A DNA stretch of 28,441 nucleotides from a virus: the IMG/VR virus record IMGVR_UViG_3300034374_008744, positions 1-28,441 of that record; one strand, given 5' to 3'. Below the pieces are notes generated by a model. That model was given only the letters and a program-made list of their open reading frames with translations. It did not search any database and had not been told where the DNA came from. The position numbers and the translations under genes were made by a program. Below, piece by piece: positions 1-7,156 of this stretch (position 1 is its first letter; each line of letters starts with the position of its first letter).

Positions 1-14
1 GAATCAATTACGAT

Positions 15-383
15 ATGATAGGCGTTACCAGCGTTTGCGAGGCTTTATATTTTGATTATAACGTTTCTACATTATCGCACCAAACCTCATTTAAAGAGCT
101 GAGCGGCTCCGTTATCGACTGGGCAAAGAAAAGGGAACTATTAAGCCCTGAAAACGCTAAAAGCCAATACCTCAAATTTATCGAGGAGTCGGGAGAACTT
201 GCTCGGGGTATCCTGAAAGCAGACGCAACCGAAACGGAGGACGCATTCGGAGACGTTTTAGTCACACTAATAATCCTTGCTGAGCAAACAGGCTACAACC
301 TTGAACGCTGCCTCCAAACTGCCTATAATGAGATTAAAAGCCGTGAGGGTAAAACGGTAAACGGAACATTTATTAAAGCCTAA
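15..383 (+). CDS. MazG-like nucleotide pyrophosphohydrolase
   Basis: Probable all-alpha NTP pyrophosphohydrolase, a family that hydrolyses (d)NTPs to NMP and pyrophosphate. Phages often carry it to shape the nucleotide pool or to lower alarmone signalling. Visible motifs are FIEESGELARGI (metal-binding ExxE) near residues 55-66 and DAFGDVLVTLIILAEQ (ExxD-type helix) near 76-91, followed by the family-typical ending REGKTVNGTFIKA. The reading frame is open upstream to the window edge, so the gene may start before base 1; the ATG at 15 is only the first one visible. It is followed 4 bp later by the next gene, in one operon. Family assignment is by motif only. Confidence 0.8.
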   Translation: MIGVTSVCEALYFDYNVSTLSHQTSFKELSGSVIDWAKKRELLSPENAKSQYLKFIEESGELARGILKADATETEDAFGDVLVTLIILAEQTGYNLERCLQTAYNEIKSREGKTVNGTFIKA

Positions 384-387
384 AAAA

Positions 388-582
388 ATGACTGAAAAAG
401 AAATTAAACGCTTTAGATACTTACGCAATAAAAAAGCTGAGTATCAAAAGGAACTTGAACTCCGACCTTTAAAATCGGAGTTTGATTTCCAACGCCTACG
501 AGCATTAATTGCAGCTTGTAACGAGGAAATGCAAAAAATAGGGGAGCCGTTCTCCCCCGCTGATTACGGAGTCAAACAATAA
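388..582 (+). CDS. Small charged hypothetical protein
   Basis: A 64-aa protein rich in Lys, Glu and Arg and predicted mostly helical (MTEKEIKRFRYLRNKKAEYQ onward, possibly a short coiled coil), with a short tail SPADYGVKQ. No family recognised. It begins 4 bp after the MazG-like gene behind an A-run (taaaaaaatg), the usual A-rich start context in this window. Coding-like base use and tight operon spacing support it as real. Confidence 0.6.
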   Translation: MTEKEIKRFRYLRNKKAEYQKELELRPLKSEFDFQRLRALIAACNEEMQKIGEPFSPADYGVKQ

Positions 583-607
583 TTTATAAACCAAAAAAAG
601 ATAACAA

Positions 608-1357
608 ATGAAACAATTAAAAGTATCCGTCACGGAGGATTTAGGAATTTTCAAACTACTAAAAGGAAACCGACCTCCAAACCCGCACCACGTTAAACGA
701 TTAGCAAGCAGTATTGAAAAATTCGGTATGCTTGCAAACCCTATTCTCGTAAACGAGGATTATGAAATTATAGACGGGCAGCACCGCTATTTAGCAGCGA
801 AGGAAACAGGCTCCCCAGTTTATTATATCATTGCGGAGGGCTACGCATTAGAGCAAGTTCACGCGCTTAATATGAATCAAAAGAACTGGACGGCAATTGA
901 ATTTTTAAACGGTTACGCTGATATGGGGGTTGAGGATTACGTTATACTCAAAAAGTTCCTAAAACGTCATAGCTGGCTAAGGGTAAACGATGCCGTCGCT
1001 ATTTGCTCAAATGTTACGAGCAGCCATATTAACGAGGCAAATTATACTAATAATATAAACTCGACTCGATTATTCAAAGAGGGAACTTGGAAAACTCGAG
1101 ATATGGATTTAGCTGAAATTAACGCAAACAAGATAAAATCTATCGAGCCGTATTTTGATGCTTATAATACCTCGGCTTTTATTCAGACAATGTTATGGAT
1201 GTTTAAAAACCCGAATTATAATCACGATACTTTTATCCAAAAACTAAAGCTCCAGCCCTATGCTTTAGTACGTTGTGCAGGTCGGAGCCAGTATAAAATG
1301 ATAATAGAGGAGATTTATAATTACAGAAACCGAAACAAAGTAAATTTAAGGTTTTAA
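608..1357 (+). CDS. ParB/sulfiredoxin-fold protein
   Basis: The N-terminal half (residues about 15-90) has the ParB-like nuclease/NTPase fold: RPPNPHHVKRLASSIEKFGM, then PILVNEDYEIIDGQHRYLAA, where the GQHR motif is the family's phosphate/nucleotide-binding signature. The C-terminal half (about 100-249) is not recognised and may bind DNA or a partner. In phages such proteins occur next to methyltransferases, replication genes or packaging genes and their roles are mostly unknown. It sits in the DNA-metabolism operon, 1 bp before the next gene. A second, distinct ParB-like protein is encoded at 4983. A plasmid-type partition role is unlikely because no ParA is visible. Confidence 0.8.
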   Translation: MKQLKVSVTEDLGIFKLLKGNRPPNPHHVKRLASSIEKFGMLANPILVNEDYEIIDGQHRYLAAKETGSPVYYIIAEGYALEQVHALNMNQKNWTAIEFLNGYADMGVEDYVILKKFLKRHSWLRVNDAVAICSNVTSSHINEANYTNNINSTRLFKEGTWKTRDMDLAEINANKIKSIEPYFDAYNTSAFIQTMLWMFKNPNYNHDTFIQKLKLQPYALVRCAGRSQYKMIIEEIYNYRNRNKVNLRF

Positions 1358-1358
1358 G

Positions 1359-2129
1359 ATGCTAAAAGTAGGAAAAGAAAATATACCCTTTTTTGTCTCG
1401 GAAATCAAATACTCAAACTATTTAGATTTCCTTGAAACTGAGCCAACGCCTGAAAACCGATATAAAGATATTGACGTATTAACAGGCGTTGAGTTTAGCA
1501 AAATGAAATTTACAGGGATAACAGGAAAAAAGAACGCTGCCTCCTCGTTAAGGAGACGTATTAAAGAATACCAGCCGCAACGTATAAAAAATTTTATTCA
1601 CAATAATGAGTTTTATATCCTCCCCGAGCAAAAAGAGCTAACAATCCTCGAGGGAATTTTAGCCCTCAATTTTGCGAAGGAGTTCTCAAAACCTAAATAC
1701 AAAAATAAAGGGATTTTTGCGATGCGTTTATACTTAATAGCTACAATGAGCCGCAAAGTAAAAAACGGGCAACCTGAGGAACTCCCCGTAAACTTGGGAG
1801 AGGTTCACGACTTTATCGAGGAGCGGGTGCAAGAACTGGAGGATATAAGTTTTAAAATTGCAATGGACTTTAATACTTTTTTTTTTGAATTTGAAAAGAA
1901 AATGAGCAGCGGGTTTTTTCAATACGCTTTTAAGTCAATCCACCCTATTAACATAAAAAAGGTAGACAGGGAGGGCAACGAAAGGAGCAAACGTTTTTTA
2001 AGCGTTTTCGGAGCGTTTTCAATCCTCGACCACTTAATAGCTCAAGGAATTATTGACGCAACGCCTGAGGGCTTAAAAACGCCCTTTTTTCACGCTTTAT
2101 TACTTTATTCAATTAACGTAAATAAATAA
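1359..2129 (+). CDS. Hypothetical protein in DNA-metabolism operon
   Basis: A 256-aa protein with no recognised family. It is mixed and charged, with a basic patch KKNAASSLRRRIKEYQPQRI (about residues 59-78) that could contact nucleic acid, and an aromatic-rich segment FNTFFFEFEKK (about 172-182). No signal peptide or membrane span. It starts 1 bp after the ParB-like gene (taa-g-atg) and ends 2 bp before the next, so it is very likely co-translated. Its place among ParB-like, nuclease and OB-fold genes suggests a role in replication or recombination, but the sequence does not show one. Confidence 0.65.
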   Translation: MLKVGKENIPFFVSEIKYSNYLDFLETEPTPENRYKDIDVLTGVEFSKMKFTGITGKKNAASSLRRRIKEYQPQRIKNFIHNNEFYILPEQKELTILEGILALNFAKEFSKPKYKNKGIFAMRLYLIATMSRKVKNGQPEELPVNLGEVHDFIEERVQELEDISFKIAMDFNTFFFEFEKKMSSGFFQYAFKSIHPINIKKVDREGNERSKRFLSVFGAFSILDHLIAQGIIDATPEGLKTPFFHALLLYSINVNK

Positions 2130-2131
2130 AA

Positions 2132-2353
2132 ATGATAGACACACAAAACAGGGGCTATAAATTTACAGACCTCAACGGGAATACAAGGCTTTTCGTAAAA
2201 CTGAGCGAAGCCGACAAGGAATTATTCGGAGGAGCTAAATATCAAAATATCTACCAGCGATTATTCGGAGGCAAAGGAGCCGACCAAATATTTTTTGAGG
2301 GCTATAAAATTGAGGTTGTGGACCTGAATAAAATCTTTAGCAATGCCCAATAA
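2132..2353 (+). CDS. Small hypothetical protein
   Basis: A 73-aa protein (MIDTQNRGYKFTDLNGNTRL onward) with beta-type alternation in the first half and a C-terminal VDLNKIFSNAQ. No family recognised. It begins 2 bp after the upstream stop and overlaps the nuclease gene downstream by 11 bp, so it is translationally coupled to both. Possibly a small partner of the VRR-NUC protein; this is an inference from position only. Confidence 0.55.
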   Translation: MIDTQNRGYKFTDLNGNTRLFVKLSEADKELFGGAKYQNIYQRLFGGKGADQIFFEGYKIEVVDLNKIFSNAQ

Positions 2354-2729
2354 TGAAAGCAAACTCCAGGCGGCTTGTGTTCGCTGGTTTAATATTGCTT
2401 ATCCTCGCTATAAGCTCCTCCTTTTTGCAGTACCAAACGGAGCGTATTTAAGCGGGGATAAATTACAGCGGATTAAACAATGGAATAAATTAAAGAGCGA
2501 GGGAGCAGTCGCTGGAGTTTCCGATTTAATCCTATTGATACCAAGCGGTGAATTTAATGGCTTATGTATCGAGATGAAAACAACGGCTAAACATAGTAAA
2601 CAATCCTCCGCTCAAAAGAAATTTGAGGAGGCGGTAATTGCTCAAGGATATCAATATAAAATAATTCGTAATTTTAACAGCTTTAAAAATCTAATTGAAA
2701 ACTATTTAAAATCTAAAAACAATGGATAA
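2343..2729 (+). CDS. VRR-NUC domain nuclease
   Basis: A stand-alone VRR-NUC protein of the PD-(D/E)xK nuclease superfamily. The core motif is GVSDLILLIP followed by CIEMK: Asp61, Glu77 and Lys79 form the catalytic D...ExK set, with Glu5 in the N-terminal helix (ESKLQAACVRWF) as the extra acidic residue. At 128 aa it matches the usual length of phage stand-alone versions. These act on branched or flapped DNA, probably in replication or recombination intermediates. It overlaps the upstream gene by 11 bp and the downstream DUF3127 gene by 8 bp, so the nuclease and a candidate ssDNA-binding protein are made together. Confidence 0.88.
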   Translation: MPNNESKLQAACVRWFNIAYPRYKLLLFAVPNGAYLSGDKLQRIKQWNKLKSEGAVAGVSDLILLIPSGEFNGLCIEMKTTAKHSKQSSAQKKFEEAVIAQGYQYKIIRNFNSFKNLIENYLKSKNNG

Positions 2730-3096
2730 TAATTTCAGTATAACAGGGGAACTCCACCATATAGGGGAGGAAAAGGAATTTAGTAAAAAGTTTAAAAAAC
2801 TGGATTTCGTGCTCAAGATTAACGACAATAATTATGAGCAGTTTATCAAGTTCCAAATGATAAACGATAGATGCGATTTAATGGATAAATTCCGAGTCGG
2901 TCAAGATGTTGTCGTATATTTCAACCTCAAGGGGCGACCATTTGAAAAAGGCTCAGAAACTTTGTATTTTACCAACCTGGAGGCTTGGAGGATTAAGAAA
3001 GCAGACGGAGACGAAACGCCCGCACCCGCACCCGCTCAAAAGCTAAAAAACAAAGCTCCAGTAATTGAGGATATCGACGAGGATTTACCTTTCTAA
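2722..3096 (+). CDS. DUF3127 OB-fold protein with SSB-like acidic tail
   Basis: Matches DUF3127, a family common in Bacteroidota: ITGELHHIGEEKEFSKKFKK, then the LEAWRIKK strand near residues 90-97. The region from 1 to 98 looks like an OB-fold. A Pro/Ala-rich linker (TPAPAPAQ) leads to an acidic tail ending IDEDLPF, which closely matches the C-terminal tip of bacterial SSB proteins (DDDLPF/DDDIPF) used to recruit helicases, nucleases and clamp-loader subunits. Inference: a phage ssDNA-binding protein or SSB mimic working with the overlapping VRR-NUC nuclease. It is the last gene of this operon, ending 24 bp before a terminator. Confidence 0.8.
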   Translation: MDNNFSITGELHHIGEEKEFSKKFKKLDFVLKINDNNYEQFIKFQMINDRCDLMDKFRVGQDVVVYFNLKGRPFEKGSETLYFTNLEAWRIKKADGDETPAPAPAQKLKNKAPVIEDIDEDLPF

Positions 3097-3120
3097 ATAA
3101 ATATTTGATGCTTAATTTAT

Positions 3121-3156
3121 AAACCGTTCGGGGGAAGCCTTGAGCGGTTTTTTTAT
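3121..3156 (+). terminator. Rho-independent terminator
   Basis: AAACCGTTC pairs with GAGCGGTTT (one G-T pair) around a GGGGGAAGCCTT loop and runs into a T tract. It ends the DNA-metabolism operon and isolates it from the promoter that starts 40 bp later. Confidence 0.85.
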
Positions 3157-3193
3157 TAAAATCAATTTAATTTTAAAATAAATTTAAAAAAAG

Positions 3194-3224
3194 TTTGGTA
3201 GTTAAGAATAAAGGCCTATATTTA
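3194..3224 (+). promoter_or_regulatory. Bacteroidota promoter of cassette A
   Basis: TTTG (-33) at 3194-3197, a 19-bp spacer, then TATATTTA (-7) at 3217-3224. It is preceded by an A/T-rich UP-like stretch (TTTTAAAATAAATTTAAAAA) and followed by the leader AAGAAACAAACAATATT. The whole block recurs before 8291, 10815 and 17997. The likely transcript start is about 7 nt past the -7 box, giving a leader of about 45 nt before the ATG at 3275. Confidence 0.85.
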
Positions 3225-3274
3225 AGTATAATTAAGAAACAAACAATATTTATAAAATCAAAAAATCAATTATT

Positions 3275-3670
3275 ATGACAAATGCAACCTATTACGCTGA
3301 AAAAGAATTATCTAATTTATGGGAGGAAAACGGGGCGTTCTTTGCCTTTAGCCAATCACAATTTGACAAAGCAGCCGAGGAGGGAATAAGATACAAGACC
3401 CTCAGCTCAATCGGATTATATATCCCAGTCGATAACGTCGCAACCGTTTTAAACGGAATGGAGGCAATCCAAAAAAATAAAATTGAAAGAGATATCAAGG
3501 ACAACGGCTTACGGTCTATAATAATCAGGGAGCTATACAATTACGAATGCTTTTATACTTGGGATTATTCTAATGCCCTTGAAGCCCTCGAACCTTACGG
3601 AGTCACTGAGGAGCAAGTTTATAAGATTTTCAGGGAGGAAATGAAAAATATAGATTTCGATAATTATTAA
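3275..3670 (+). CDS. Hypothetical protein of cassette A
   Basis: A 131-aa soluble acidic protein with no confident family. It has aromatic-rich segments (ELYNYECFYTWDY, about residues 89-101) and a C-terminal helical part with EEQVYKIFREE. It resembles hypothetical proteins I associate with flavobacterial phages, but I cannot name a function. It is the only gene of a self-contained unit: terminator, strong promoter, gene, terminator. This sits between the DNA-metabolism operon and the terminase, the arrangement of a phage moron. Start chosen at the ATG that fits the conserved leader-TTATTATGAC pattern shared with the other cassettes. Confidence 0.65.
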   Translation: MTNATYYAEKELSNLWEENGAFFAFSQSQFDKAAEEGIRYKTLSSIGLYIPVDNVATVLNGMEAIQKNKIERDIKDNGLRSIIIRELYNYECFYTWDYSNALEALEPYGVTEEQVYKIFREEMKNIDFDNY

Positions 3671-3692
3671 TACTATTTTATGTGGTTATACT

Positions 3693-3727
3693 AAACCCGC
3701 TGGGCGTCTTGCTCGGTGGGTTTTTTT
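3693..3727 (+). terminator. Rho-independent terminator of cassette A
   Basis: AAACCCGCTGGGC pairs with GCTCGGTGGGTTT (some G-T pairs) around GTCTT, followed by a T tract. It lies directly upstream of the terminase promoter. Confidence 0.85.
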
Positions 3728-3728
3728 A

Positions 3729-3803
3729 GTTTTAAGCGGTTTAATATCCCTTTTTGTATATTTGCACCAAAGCCAAAACAAAGCACTTTAAAACGCCTAA
3801 AAA
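3729..3803 (+). promoter_or_regulatory. Late-type promoter and phased repeats before terL
   Basis: A perfect -7 box TATATTTG lies at 3757-3764 without a TTTG at the proper distance. In its place are two phased elements, GTTTTAAGCG (3729) and GTTTAATATC (3739). A second pair, CTTTAAAACGC (3786) and CTAAAAATG (3797), lies in the leader and runs into the terL start codon. Similar arrays occur before 6786, 8854, 12530 and 19292. Confidence 0.6.
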
Positions 3804-4972
3804 TGATATATACCGAAACTCGAGTAATACAGCGAACCTATACCAGCCTAATAAAAAACGTCCCTTATATCATTCAGCAAGGAGGCGTTTCATCAGGTAA
3901 AACATTCGGTATCCTTTACGCCCTATTATCTTATTTTATGTATTATGAAAAGGAGGCAAAAGTCGTATCTATTGTTTCTCAAAATTACCCGCACCTCAGA
4001 AAAGGAGCAATCCGAGACCTCGAAACAATAATCAGGGAGCGAGGCTTAACCGATTTAATAGAGCATAACAGAGGCTCAAATTTCTTTAAACTCCCCAACG
4101 GTACGATATTAGAATATTTCTCAGTAGATAGGGAGGACAAAGCCCTCGGAGCAAAACGGGATTTCCTTTTTATCAATGAGTGCAACGCAATAAATTACGA
4201 TATTATATTCCAGCTATTTATTAGAACTCGAAAAACGGTAATACTGGATTTTAACCCTAAATCTACCTTTTGGCTGCACGATAAACTCCTCCCGTCACTT
4301 AATCAAAAGGATTACGTATTTACCCGAACAACGTATATAGATAATCCAGCCTTGAGCGAAAAGGAGCGGGAGCGTATCGAATCGATACAAGACGACTACA
4401 AACGTGACGTTTACGTCTCAGGAATTACGGGACGCCTGGAGGGCTTAATATTTGACTTTTCAATCGTTGACGAGTTCCCTGATGATTGCGATAAAATAGG
4501 CTACGGGCTTGATTTTGGATTTCACCCCGACCCGACCGCCCTCGTACGTTGCGGAGTTAAGCACGGCAATTTGTATATCGAGGAGCTAATTTATGAAACG
4601 GAGCTTTTAAACAGGGATTTAGCAAAAAGAATGACGGAACTCGGAGTATCTAAAGGCTCAAAAATATTGTGCGACCATTCTCCCTCAAGCATTCAGGAAT
4701 TAAAAAAAGTGTACGGATTCTATACGATGGCCGCAAAGAAGGGGAAGGGCTCAATCATTCACGGTATCCAATTAATGAAAAACTATAATATTAAAATAAT
4801 TAAAAATTCTATAAATTTGATTGCTGAAATGAGCGAGTATGTTTGGGAAACTCGAAACGGGAAACCAACGGGCAAGCCCTCGGAGGGTTTAGACCATTTA
4901 ATTGATGCCTCAAGATATTACGCCTCAACTTATTTAGTGCGACGAGCAAAAACTCGTACGGCAACAATTTAA
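3803..4972 (+). CDS. terL: Terminase large subunit
   Basis: ATPase and nuclease of the DNA-packaging motor. Numbered from this start (389 aa): Walker A GGVSSGKT at 27-34, Walker B FLFINE at 121-126, the coupling-motif region TVILDFNP near 145-152, and a C-terminal RNase-H-like nuclease with Asp237 in GYGLDFGF, Asp291 in ILCDHSPSS and the acidic DHLIDASRY near 364-372. It resembles PBSX/Terminase_3-type large subunits. The frame is open back to 3716, but that earlier ATG lies inside the upstream terminator and ahead of the -7 box, so 3803 is the better start. The gene is followed 10 bp later by the ParB-like gene. TerS is not adjacent; it lies 1.8 kb downstream. Confidence 0.93.
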   Translation: MIYTETRVIQRTYTSLIKNVPYIIQQGGVSSGKTFGILYALLSYFMYYEKEAKVVSIVSQNYPHLRKGAIRDLETIIRERGLTDLIEHNRGSNFFKLPNGTILEYFSVDREDKALGAKRDFLFINECNAINYDIIFQLFIRTRKTVILDFNPKSTFWLHDKLLPSLNQKDYVFTRTTYIDNPALSEKERERIESIQDDYKRDVYVSGITGRLEGLIFDFSIVDEFPDDCDKIGYGLDFGFHPDPTALVRCGVKHGNLYIEELIYETELLNRDLAKRMTELGVSKGSKILCDHSPSSIQELKKVYGFYTMAAKKGKGSIIHGIQLMKNYNIKIIKNSINLIAEMSEYVWETRNGKPTGKPSEGLDHLIDASRYYASTYLVRRAKTRTATI

Positions 4973-4982
4973 AACTTAAAAA

Positions 4983-5675
4983 ATGAAATTAAAAGATTTA
5001 AGGAGCAACCCTCAAAACCCCCGAACTCTAAAGGATACCAGCTTTAAAAAATTGCTTAATAAAATCCTCGTTTATCCTCGTTTGCTGGAAAAGAATAAAA
5101 TCACTTTTGACTCGGAGCAGCAAAATGTAATATTAGGCGGAAATATGCGATTTAAGACGCTTAAATATATTTGCAGTACCTATCGACCTGATAATATAGA
5201 AACGGTTATCAAAACGGCTCAAAACGCTTTAAACATAGATAGTGACGATTTATTAAAAAATAGCGTTTCTGTTTTTTCTGAGCTTATAGAAACAGAAACC
5301 CTCCCTAAAAACTGGACTCAAGACGCTAAAGGATTGAACGAGGAGGAAAAAAACGCCTTTGTAATAATTGACAATGTAAGCGACGGAGATTGGGACTTTG
5401 ACGTATTGGCGAATGGTTGGGATATTGAGCTGAGCGAATGGGGTTTAGTAGATTGGAGCAATGATACGGAGCAGCAAAACGAACAGGATTACAGCGATAA
5501 AAATAATGAATACGGGGAGGATGATTTCAACGATTTAGCTATTTTAAAACTTGAGTTCACTTTAGAGGATTACGAGCTGGTAAAATCGGAGCTTTTAAAG
5601 CACGGTCAAACGCCTGAGGATGCTATTTTCAAACTTTTAAATTTAGACGATGACCGACCACAAATTCCCGTATAA
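4983..5675 (+). CDS. ParB-like protein paired with a DNA methyltransferase
   Basis: The N-terminus LKDLRSNPQNPRTLKDTSFK, then NVILGGNMRFKTLKYI (about residues 49-64), is the ParB-like fold of the type usually found beside or fused to phage DNA methyltransferases. GGNMR is the counterpart of the GQHR loop. After it comes the family-typical FVIIDNVSDGDWDFDVLANG and WDIELSEWGL (about 126-155). The last 70 residues are very acidic. It overlaps the methyltransferase start by 26 bp, so the two are coupled. The role is unproven. It shares little with the other ParB-like protein at 608. Confidence 0.8.
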   Translation: MKLKDLRSNPQNPRTLKDTSFKKLLNKILVYPRLLEKNKITFDSEQQNVILGGNMRFKTLKYICSTYRPDNIETVIKTAQNALNIDSDDLLKNSVSVFSELIETETLPKNWTQDAKGLNEEEKNAFVIIDNVSDGDWDFDVLANGWDIELSEWGLVDWSNDTEQQNEQDYSDKNNEYGEDDFNDLAILKLEFTLEDYELVKSELLKHGQTPEDAIFKLLNLDDDRPQIPV

Positions 5676-6699
5676 ATGGCATTTAAAAAACGGATACCCC
5701 GCTAAAGATATAAATTATCACGGCTCAAAAGTATTTGGAACTTTTGTTTGTGGAGGAGGCTCAACAATGGGTTACAAATTAGCTGGATTTAAACATATTG
5801 GAGGGGTTGAAATTGATGAAAAAATTGCTACCGTTTATAAAGAAAATCACAACCCTAATTATTTCTTTACGGAGGATATAAGGCTATTTAATAAGCGGGA
5901 GGATTTACCCTCCGATTTATACAATTTAGATTTATTAGACGGCTCCCCGCCTTGCTCGAGCTTTTCAATGGCTGGAAATAGAGATAAGGACTGGGGCAAA
6001 AAAAAGAAGTTTAAAGAGGGGCAAAAAATGCAACGCCTTGACGATTTAGTTTTTGAATATATCAAGACGATTAAAAAGCTCCAGCCAAAAGTCGCAATTT
6101 TAGAAAACGTCAAGGGATTAATTCAGGGCAACGCAAAAGCATACACTAAAAAAATATTTCAGGAATTTAGAGCGGCTGGTTATAGGGTGCAATTATTTTT
6201 GTTAAATGCTGCAAGTATGGGCGTTCCTCAAAAGCGGGAGCGGGTTTTCTTTATTGGCCTCAGGAATGATTTTAAACTCCCTAAATTAGAATTAAGTTTT
6301 AATGAAAAGCCTATTTTGTTTGGTGAGATTGAGGATGTGACAGACTTAAACGAAGTTAAAAATAAAGATACAAGGACATATAAAGGTTGGACGTTATCAA
6401 AATCAGGTCAAACTTTTGCAGATGGTATAAATGATGGCGGCAGTATGTTTGGATATACAAAAGTTAATAGAAATGATGTTGTTAAAACAGTTGTTTCAAG
6501 CGATGGTACTTATGAATGGCATGATAAACTATTTAGGAAATTAAATAATTTAGAACTTTTGCAAGTTGGCTCTTATCCTTTAGATTATAATTTTAAAGAT
6601 GTTAAGCCTAAATATTTAATAGGGATGAGCGTTCCTCCAGTGATGACGGCTCAAATATCAAATCAAATATATTTGCAATGGCTTAAGCATATAAAATAA
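5650..6699 (+). CDS. dcm: DNA (cytosine-5) methyltransferase
   Basis: Transfers a methyl group from S-adenosylmethionine to cytosine C5, probably to protect phage DNA from host restriction. Motif I is FGTFVCGGGSTMGYKLAGF (about 29-47), motif IV GSPPCSSFS with catalytic Cys102, motif VI ENVKG (152-156), motif VIII QKRERVFFIG (194-203), and motifs IX/X lie around SYPLDY and IGMSVPP (308-330). The target-recognition region is about residues 220-300. At 349 aa it is a full-length orphan enzyme; no restriction endonuclease is visible. Base use shifts in the target-recognition part (about 6300 onward): fewer GAG/GGAGG words and more A/T, which suggests exchange of the specificity domain. The recognition sequence cannot be read from the protein. 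Confidence 0.92.
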   Translation: MTDHKFPYKWHLKNGYPAKDINYHGSKVFGTFVCGGGSTMGYKLAGFKHIGGVEIDEKIATVYKENHNPNYFFTEDIRLFNKREDLPSDLYNLDLLDGSPPCSSFSMAGNRDKDWGKKKKFKEGQKMQRLDDLVFEYIKTIKKLQPKVAILENVKGLIQGNAKAYTKKIFQEFRAAGYRVQLFLLNAASMGVPQKRERVFFIGLRNDFKLPKLELSFNEKPILFGEIEDVTDLNEVKNKDTRTYKGWTLSKSGQTFADGINDGGSMFGYTKVNRNDVVKTVVSSDGTYEWHDKLFRKLNNLELLQVGSYPLDYNFKDVKPKYLIGMSVPPVMTAQISNQIYLQWLKHIK

Positions 6700-6701
6700 A
6701 G

Positions 6702-6788
6702 CGATTTAACGCACTAAAATAAAAAACCTTATATTTGTATAGGGCAATGATTAAAACGCCTTTAAACGGCTTAAAAAACGGTTAAATG
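6702..6788 (+). promoter_or_regulatory. Late-type promoter and phased repeat array before terS
   Basis: The -7 box TATATTTG is at 6730-6737, with a weak TTTA at 6705-6708 (21-bp spacer) in the -33 position, itself part of ATTTAACGC and CTAAAATAA elements. Downstream is a four-unit array: ATTAAAACGC (6750), CTTTAAACGG (6760), CTTAAAAAACG (6770) and GTTAAATG (6781), the last containing the terS ATG. The T-to-A steps fall at 6752, 6763, 6772 and 6783, close to one per helical turn. As it lies beside terS it could also be a packaging (pac) site. Confidence 0.6.
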
Positions 6789-7154
6789 AGTAACAAAAGT
6801 GACATTTATAAAAGCAGATTGCTTGAGGCGTTGGAAAACTCCCTCGGAGTCGTTACAACAGCGTGCAAAAAAGCAAACGTAAGCCGCAAAACATTTTATC
6901 AATATTGCAATGACGACCCCGAGTTTAAAAAGGCAGTAGATGACATTGAAAATATAGCCCTTGATTTTGCGGAGTCTCAACTCCATAAACAAATACAGGG
7001 AGGCAATACAGCAGCAACGATTTTTTATTTAAAAACAAAAGGTAAAAAGCGGGGATATGTAGAGCGTCAAGAAATAACAGGAAACGACGGAGACGCAATA
7101 CGATTTATCCTCCCCTCAACCTCCGACGATTTAACAAGTGACGAAATAAAATAA
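6786..7154 (+). CDS. terS: Terminase small subunit
   Basis: A DNA-recognition subunit that would guide TerL to the packaging site. The N-terminal helix-turn-helix reads GVVTTACKKANVSRKTFYQY (about residues 20-39). The helical segment DDIENIALDFAESQLHKQIQ and the closing GNTAATIFYLKTKGKKRGYV (about 78-97) are typical of small-terminase proteins. 122 aa is a normal length. It is separated from terL by the methyltransferase pair and has its own promoter and repeat array. It is followed 2 bp later by the gene at 7157. Alternative: a phage HTH regulator, but the C-terminal signature favours TerS. Confidence 0.82.
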   Translation: MSNKSDIYKSRLLEALENSLGVVTTACKKANVSRKTFYQYCNDDPEFKKAVDDIENIALDFAESQLHKQIQGGNTAATIFYLKTKGKKRGYVERQEITGNDGDAIRFILPSTSDDLTSDEIK

Positions 7155-7156
7155 AT

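Noticed and set aside
608-1357. Plasmid-type partition system
   Set aside because: No ParA ATPase or parS-like repeat cluster is near; the ParB fold alone is common in phages in other roles.
3716-3802. Longer terL start at 3716 giving 29 extra N-terminal residues
   Set aside because: That ATG lies within the cassette A terminator and upstream of the TATATTTG box, so it would not be on the terL transcript; the extension has no conserved features.
6750-6788. CRISPR-like or iteron origin interpretation of the 10-bp arrays
   Set aside because: Units are too short and variable for CRISPR, and the same arrays occur at five loci just upstream of genes, which fits promoters better than a single replication origin.
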